Positions 60,799 through 64,000 of a DNA stretch of 64,000 nucleotides are shown here, one piece after another. Position numbers and translations under genes: made by a program. The notes under the pieces were generated by a model. It was not told where the DNA came from. It saw only the letters and a program-made list of their open reading frames with translations, and did not search any database. The stretch is from CAKOSP01 sp964549115. Lineage in GTDB: Bacteria > Bacillota_I > Bacilli_A > RF39 > UBA660. Location: positions 62,001 to 126,000 of the forward strand of contig CAZJTX010000001.1 of NCBI GenBank assembly GCA_964549115.1. Reading direction: 5' to 3'. How positions within the stretch are numbered: position 1 is the stretch's first letter; the number at the start of each line of letters is the position of its first letter.

Positions 60799-63700
60799 TT
60801 AATTTGTTATCTATTATTGAGTATAAATATATATATACTTTTTTATTAGTTATTCCTTCTATATATTCTTTGTATCCTTTTAGTTGATTAAAATAATCTT
60901 CATCATTAATATGCTTCAACTTATAATCTATTACAACGAAAGAATCATCTTTTTCGATTAATAAATCTATACTTCCTCTATATATTGTATTTTCTTTTTC
61001 AAACACAAAATCATATTCTTTATAAAAGTTTATAGCGTCTTTTATTACATCTAAATCAAGAATATTTTGAACATAACCCTTTAAGTTATTATCAACTTGA
61101 TCTAAAACTGGATTCATAAAATCAATTTGCTCTAATATAAAATGGATTTTATTACCTAATTTTATATTTTCTTTTGTCTTGTCAGCAAATAAAGATATAT
61201 CACTTTTAGAAAAAGTCTTTCTTTCTTCTAATTCTTTAGATAAATTTAATTCGACTACATTTATTACATCATTTTTTTCAAACAATGCATTTAAGTCCAT
61301 TTTTTTATTTAATTTATAATCTTTAGTTAAATCTAAATCATTTAAATTAATTTGTTTTTTATATTTAGATAAATTGTTTATAACTAATTCTAATAAATCA
61401 TCAAAACTTTTAGAGTTTTTACGATTAATGTTTAGTAAGTTATCATAATTGTTTTGGGTTATTTGACTAACCAACACCAATTGTTCTTTGGCACGGGTTA
61501 ATGCTACATAAAATAATCTGATTTTTTCTGATAAATCTTCTCTTTGATAATTATATTTTAATATTTCTTTTGTAAATAATACACTTAAATTTTCATTATA
61601 AACAGGTAGTAAAAATCCAATATCTTTATTAAATAAAAATCTCTCTTTAATGTCTCTATCGTTAAATTTCTCATACATACCACTTATATATAGAATTGGA
61701 AATTCTAATCCTTTAGAACCGTGTATAGTCATTAATTTAACACCTTCGGAGTTATCATTAGACTTATATTCTATTTTAACTTTATCTTTTAATATTAAAT
61801 CTAAATAATTTATAAAATCATTTATATCATATAAGTTTTCTAAACTTTTTGTAGTATTTATTAAATATTCTAATACTGCATTATTATTTTCTATATTGCC
61901 TAATTTTATAAACTTTTCATAAAAAGAAAATTTATTTATTACTTCCTTAATTATTTGATATATACTTTTTTCATCTAAATTTATAGCAATATCTTTTATA
62001 TCTTCATATATCTTAGTTTCTTTATATAAGTTCTTTTGATTCACCTCATATAAATAAGAATCTTTTAGTTCGTATAAGAAACTTCTTCCAAGAGCATAAA
62101 AAGATCTTTTGAAACTAGTATCGTACTCTTTTAAATATACTTTATTAATTAAATTAAATATATTTTTAATAACTTTTATATTTATTTCTTCATTTATTTT
62201 TACATCTCTATATATAGATAACGGAATATTTAAATATTCAAATATTTGTTTATATAAATCAAAATTTTTACCCCTATCCATTAATATTGCAAAGTCACTG
62301 TATTTTACTTCTCTTTTATTTTTTAAATCTTTATCAAATATATTAGTTTTGTTATCCAGTTTATCTTTTATATCTTTTGCTATTAAAAATGCTTCGACTT
62401 CTTCTTTTTTATACTTTGATTCCTTATCTATTTCATAATTTAAAATATTAAAATAATCTTTGTTTAAACCTAACTCATTATAAACTTTATTACCACACAC
62501 TAAGTTGTGTTCTAATTTATAATTAGCCTCGCCTATTTCATCATCCATAATTATATTAAATATATTATTAATTATGTTAATAACGCCTTCACTAGATCTA
62601 AAGTTTTTATTTAAATCTATTTTAATACCTTCCACATTATTTTTAAACGAATCATATTTTTCTTTAAATATATAAGGATTCGCATTTCTAAATTTATATA
62701 TAGATTGTTTTATATCTCCTACCATGTATACATTGTTATTACTTATTAAACTTATAAATAATTCTTGAATATCAGATGTATCCTGATATTCATCTATTAA
62801 TATTTCTTTAAATCTATATTTATAATAATCTCTAACATCTTCATTTTCCATCAATATATCAATAGCTAATTTTTCTATATCCAAAAAATCATATAAGTAT
62901 TCTTTATTTTGATATTGTTTATATTCAATATCAAATTCTTTAATTATATCGATAATCTCAATTACAATATCTTTTAAAGAAGTATATTCGTTATATAAAT
63001 CTTCTAATGTATTATATTTACATAATTCGTTTAAAGCTTTAACTTCGTCATTAAATCTTGCCTTTATTATTTTTAAGTCATCTTCCGAACCATTTGGAAG
63101 TCTAGGTACACTAAAATTAGAAAATACTTTTATATCATCATAATTTTCTGTTTTGATACTTAAAAACTCTGCTAGTTTAGAATAATAATCTTCACCTATA
63201 TAAGATATTTCATCCATTAAAACTTTAATTTCTTCAACTTTTTTCAAAAGTATATTTTCATACCTATTTGTTAAATTATTAATATATTCATCACTAAAAT
63301 AATTATTTATAAAATTATGTAAAAAATCTTTTTTATTATATATCAAATTCATATTATCGTATGTATCTAATATAAATGTTTTTAAAGTATTATCATTTTT
63401 TAAAAAATACATTTTTATTATATTTTTAAACGATTCATTATCATCTTCATAATACTTATTAAATAAATTATCTATAATTTTTTCTTTTTTTAATTTTAGT
63501 ATACTTTCATCCGCTATATTAATGTTTTTAGGCAACTTTTTTAAGTAATGATATTTTTTTAAAACAGAATAACAAAAAGAATCAAAAGTAGTTATATAAG
63601 ATGACGATATTTTTTCATATTCACTTGCTAACTCTTTTTCATCTTTTATTTTTCGCCTGATTCTATCTTGCATTTCACTTGCTGCAGCATTTGTAAAAGT

Positions 63701-63856
63701 TAAAACTAAAATATCATTAATACTATTTCCTTCTTTTAACAACTCTAATACTCGTTCACTTAAAACTGCAGTTTTACCTGACCCGGCGCCTGCACTTACT
63801 AAGATATTACTATCTCTTTTAAATATTGCTTCTTTTTGTTCTTCAGTAAATTTCAT
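60785..63856 (-). CDS. addA: AddA subunit of the AddAB helicase-nuclease
   Basis: 1023 residues, shorter than the usual 1200 or so. N-terminal SF1A helicase with Walker A SAGAGSGKT, Ia LTFTNAAASEM, II ILIDEYQDTS, III GDIKQSIYKFRNA, V TIHGSKGLEFPILY and VI FYVALTRAKEQL; C-terminal RecB-type nuclease with GSIDLLIEKDDSFVVIDYKLK (quoted core DSFVVIDYK) (about 958-978). AddAB resects double-strand breaks to start recombination and replaces RecBCD in Firmicutes. It follows addB by 15 bases; Shine-Dalgarno GGAG. Confidence 0.95.
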   Translation of the reverse strand: MKFTEEQKEAIFKRDSNILVSAGAGSGKTAVLSERVLELLKEGNSINDILVLTFTNAAASEMQDRIRRKIKDEKELASEYEKISSSYITTFDSFCYSVLKKYHYLKKLPKNINIADESILKLKKEKIIDNLFNKYYEDDNESFKNIIKMYFLKNDNTLKTFILDTYDNMNLIYNKKDFLHNFINNYFSDEYINNLTNRYENILLKKVEEIKVLMDEISYIGEDYYSKLAEFLSIKTENYDDIKVFSNFSVPRLPNGSEDDLKIIKARFNDEVKALNELCKYNTLEDLYNEYTSLKDIVIEIIDIIKEFDIEYKQYQNKEYLYDFLDIEKLAIDILMENEDVRDYYKYRFKEILIDEYQDTSDIQELFISLISNNNVYMVGDIKQSIYKFRNANPYIFKEKYDSFKNNVEGIKIDLNKNFRSSEGVINIINNIFNIIMDDEIGEANYKLEHNLVCGNKVYNELGLNKDYFNILNYEIDKESKYKKEEVEAFLIAKDIKDKLDNKTNIFDKDLKNKREVKYSDFAILMDRGKNFDLYKQIFEYLNIPLSIYRDVKINEEINIKVIKNIFNLINKVYLKEYDTSFKRSFYALGRSFLYELKDSYLYEVNQKNLYKETKIYEDIKDIAINLDEKSIYQIIKEVINKFSFYEKFIKLGNIENNNAVLEYLINTTKSLENLYDINDFINYLDLILKDKVKIEYKSNDNSEGVKLMTIHGSKGLEFPILYISGMYEKFNDRDIKERFLFNKDIGFLLPVYNENLSVLFTKEILKYNYQREDLSEKIRLFYVALTRAKEQLVLVSQITQNNYDNLLNINRKNSKSFDDLLELVINNLSKYKKQINLNDLDLTKDYKLNKKMDLNALFEKNDVINVVELNLSKELEERKTFSKSDISLFADKTKENIKLGNKIHFILEQIDFMNPVLDQVDNNLKGYVQNILDLDVIKDAINFYKEYDFVFEKENTIYRGSIDLLIEKDDSFVVIDYKLKHINDEDYFNQLKGYKEYIEGITNKKVYIYLYSIIDNKLKEVN

Positions 63857-63871
63857 GTTTCTCCATATATT

Positions 63872-64000
63872 TTATTTTAATGTATCTTTCAAAGTTTTTT
63901 TATCTAAATTTATTACGTCTTCTTCTTTATAAAAACATATATCTTTAAAATTACAAAATTGACAACTTATATTTTTATTATCTAGTCTTTTGGGGTTTAT
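63872..64000 (-). CDS. addB: AddB subunit, C-terminal fragment (continues beyond window)
   Basis: The last 42 codons of a gene entering from the right edge. They contain Cys-Gln-Phe-Cys-Asn-Phe-Lys-Asp-Ile-Cys, the three clustered cysteines that complete the 4Fe-4S site at the end of AddB-type nucleases. Order addB-addA is the usual one in Bacillus. The remaining part cannot be judged. Confidence 0.85.
   Translation of the reverse strand: MNPKRLDNKNISCQFCNFKDICFYKEEDVINLDKKTLKDTLK

Overview
The window is a gene-dense, AT-rich stretch with Gram-positive architecture. It has FtsK/SpoIIIE, RNase J, a SOS-type LexA, YlxM-FtsY, AddA/AddB, a SUF operon with SufU, sortase, LspA and Shine-Dalgarno sequences of the AGGAGG type. 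UGA is used as stop and UGG as Trp, so the code is the standard bacterial one and not the Mycoplasma one. This points to an uncultured, low-GC Bacillota, probably one of the small-genome gut Bacilli lineages. That placement is an inference; the window has no rRNA. No CRISPR array, insertion sequence or phage module was seen.

Layout. 0-1.6 kb: 5' part of a glycine-rich surface protein. 1.7-5.0 kb: ftsK, a thioredoxin-like membrane protein and trmL, overlapping as one operon. 5.0-10.5 kb: tRNA genes (Lys, Gln, Tyr, Thr, Val, then Arg, then Pro and Arg), a compact UvrD-like helicase, an HD protein, a zinc-metallopeptidase-like protein and a PuuD-like amidase. 10.5-17.7 kb: a transporter, lysS, a sortase with its likely substrate in divergent orientation, a membrane-anchored unknown and a short-chain dehydrogenase.

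17.7-40.6 kb is the unusual part: a 23-kb envelope locus. One minus-strand operon (30.7 to 18.4 kb) encodes a 1208-residue GLUG-type surface protein, two TasA/camelysin-like proteins, a SipW-like protein that has lost its catalytic serine, a SipW-type signal peptidase fused to a 500-residue cytosolic tail, a membrane-anchored McrB-type AAA+ ATPase, a DUF2357/McrC-like partner with no visible nuclease, a second intact SipW-type signal peptidase, and a further exported protein. Upstream, three promoters with nearly identical architecture drive six paralogous surface proteins, here called the AWF family: one N-terminal membrane segment ending in Ala-Trp-Phe, a beta-rich ectodomain and, in four of them, a C-terminal Ig-like domain. 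They also drive a coiled-coil cytosolic protein with a 44-residue partner. My reading is a dedicated surface-fibre or matrix export system in which an McrBC-derived ATPase has been recruited to SipW-type peptidases. The association is seen in the sequence; the function is inference.

40.7-47.7 kb: ylxM-ftsY, an unknown, RNase J, lexA behind a SOS box, a rhomboid protease, rluD and lspA. 47.7-52.5 kb: three exported proteins sharing the same C-terminal two-helix membrane module, two of them NlpC/P60 hydrolases. Between those two lies the footprint of the tandem duplication that made them. 52.5-58.4 kb: miaB, a large imperfect inverted repeat, serS, and a SUF operon (sufC, a short sufD-like gene, sufS, sufU) with no separate sufB in the window. 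58.4-64 kb: RNase R, addA and the 3' end of addB.
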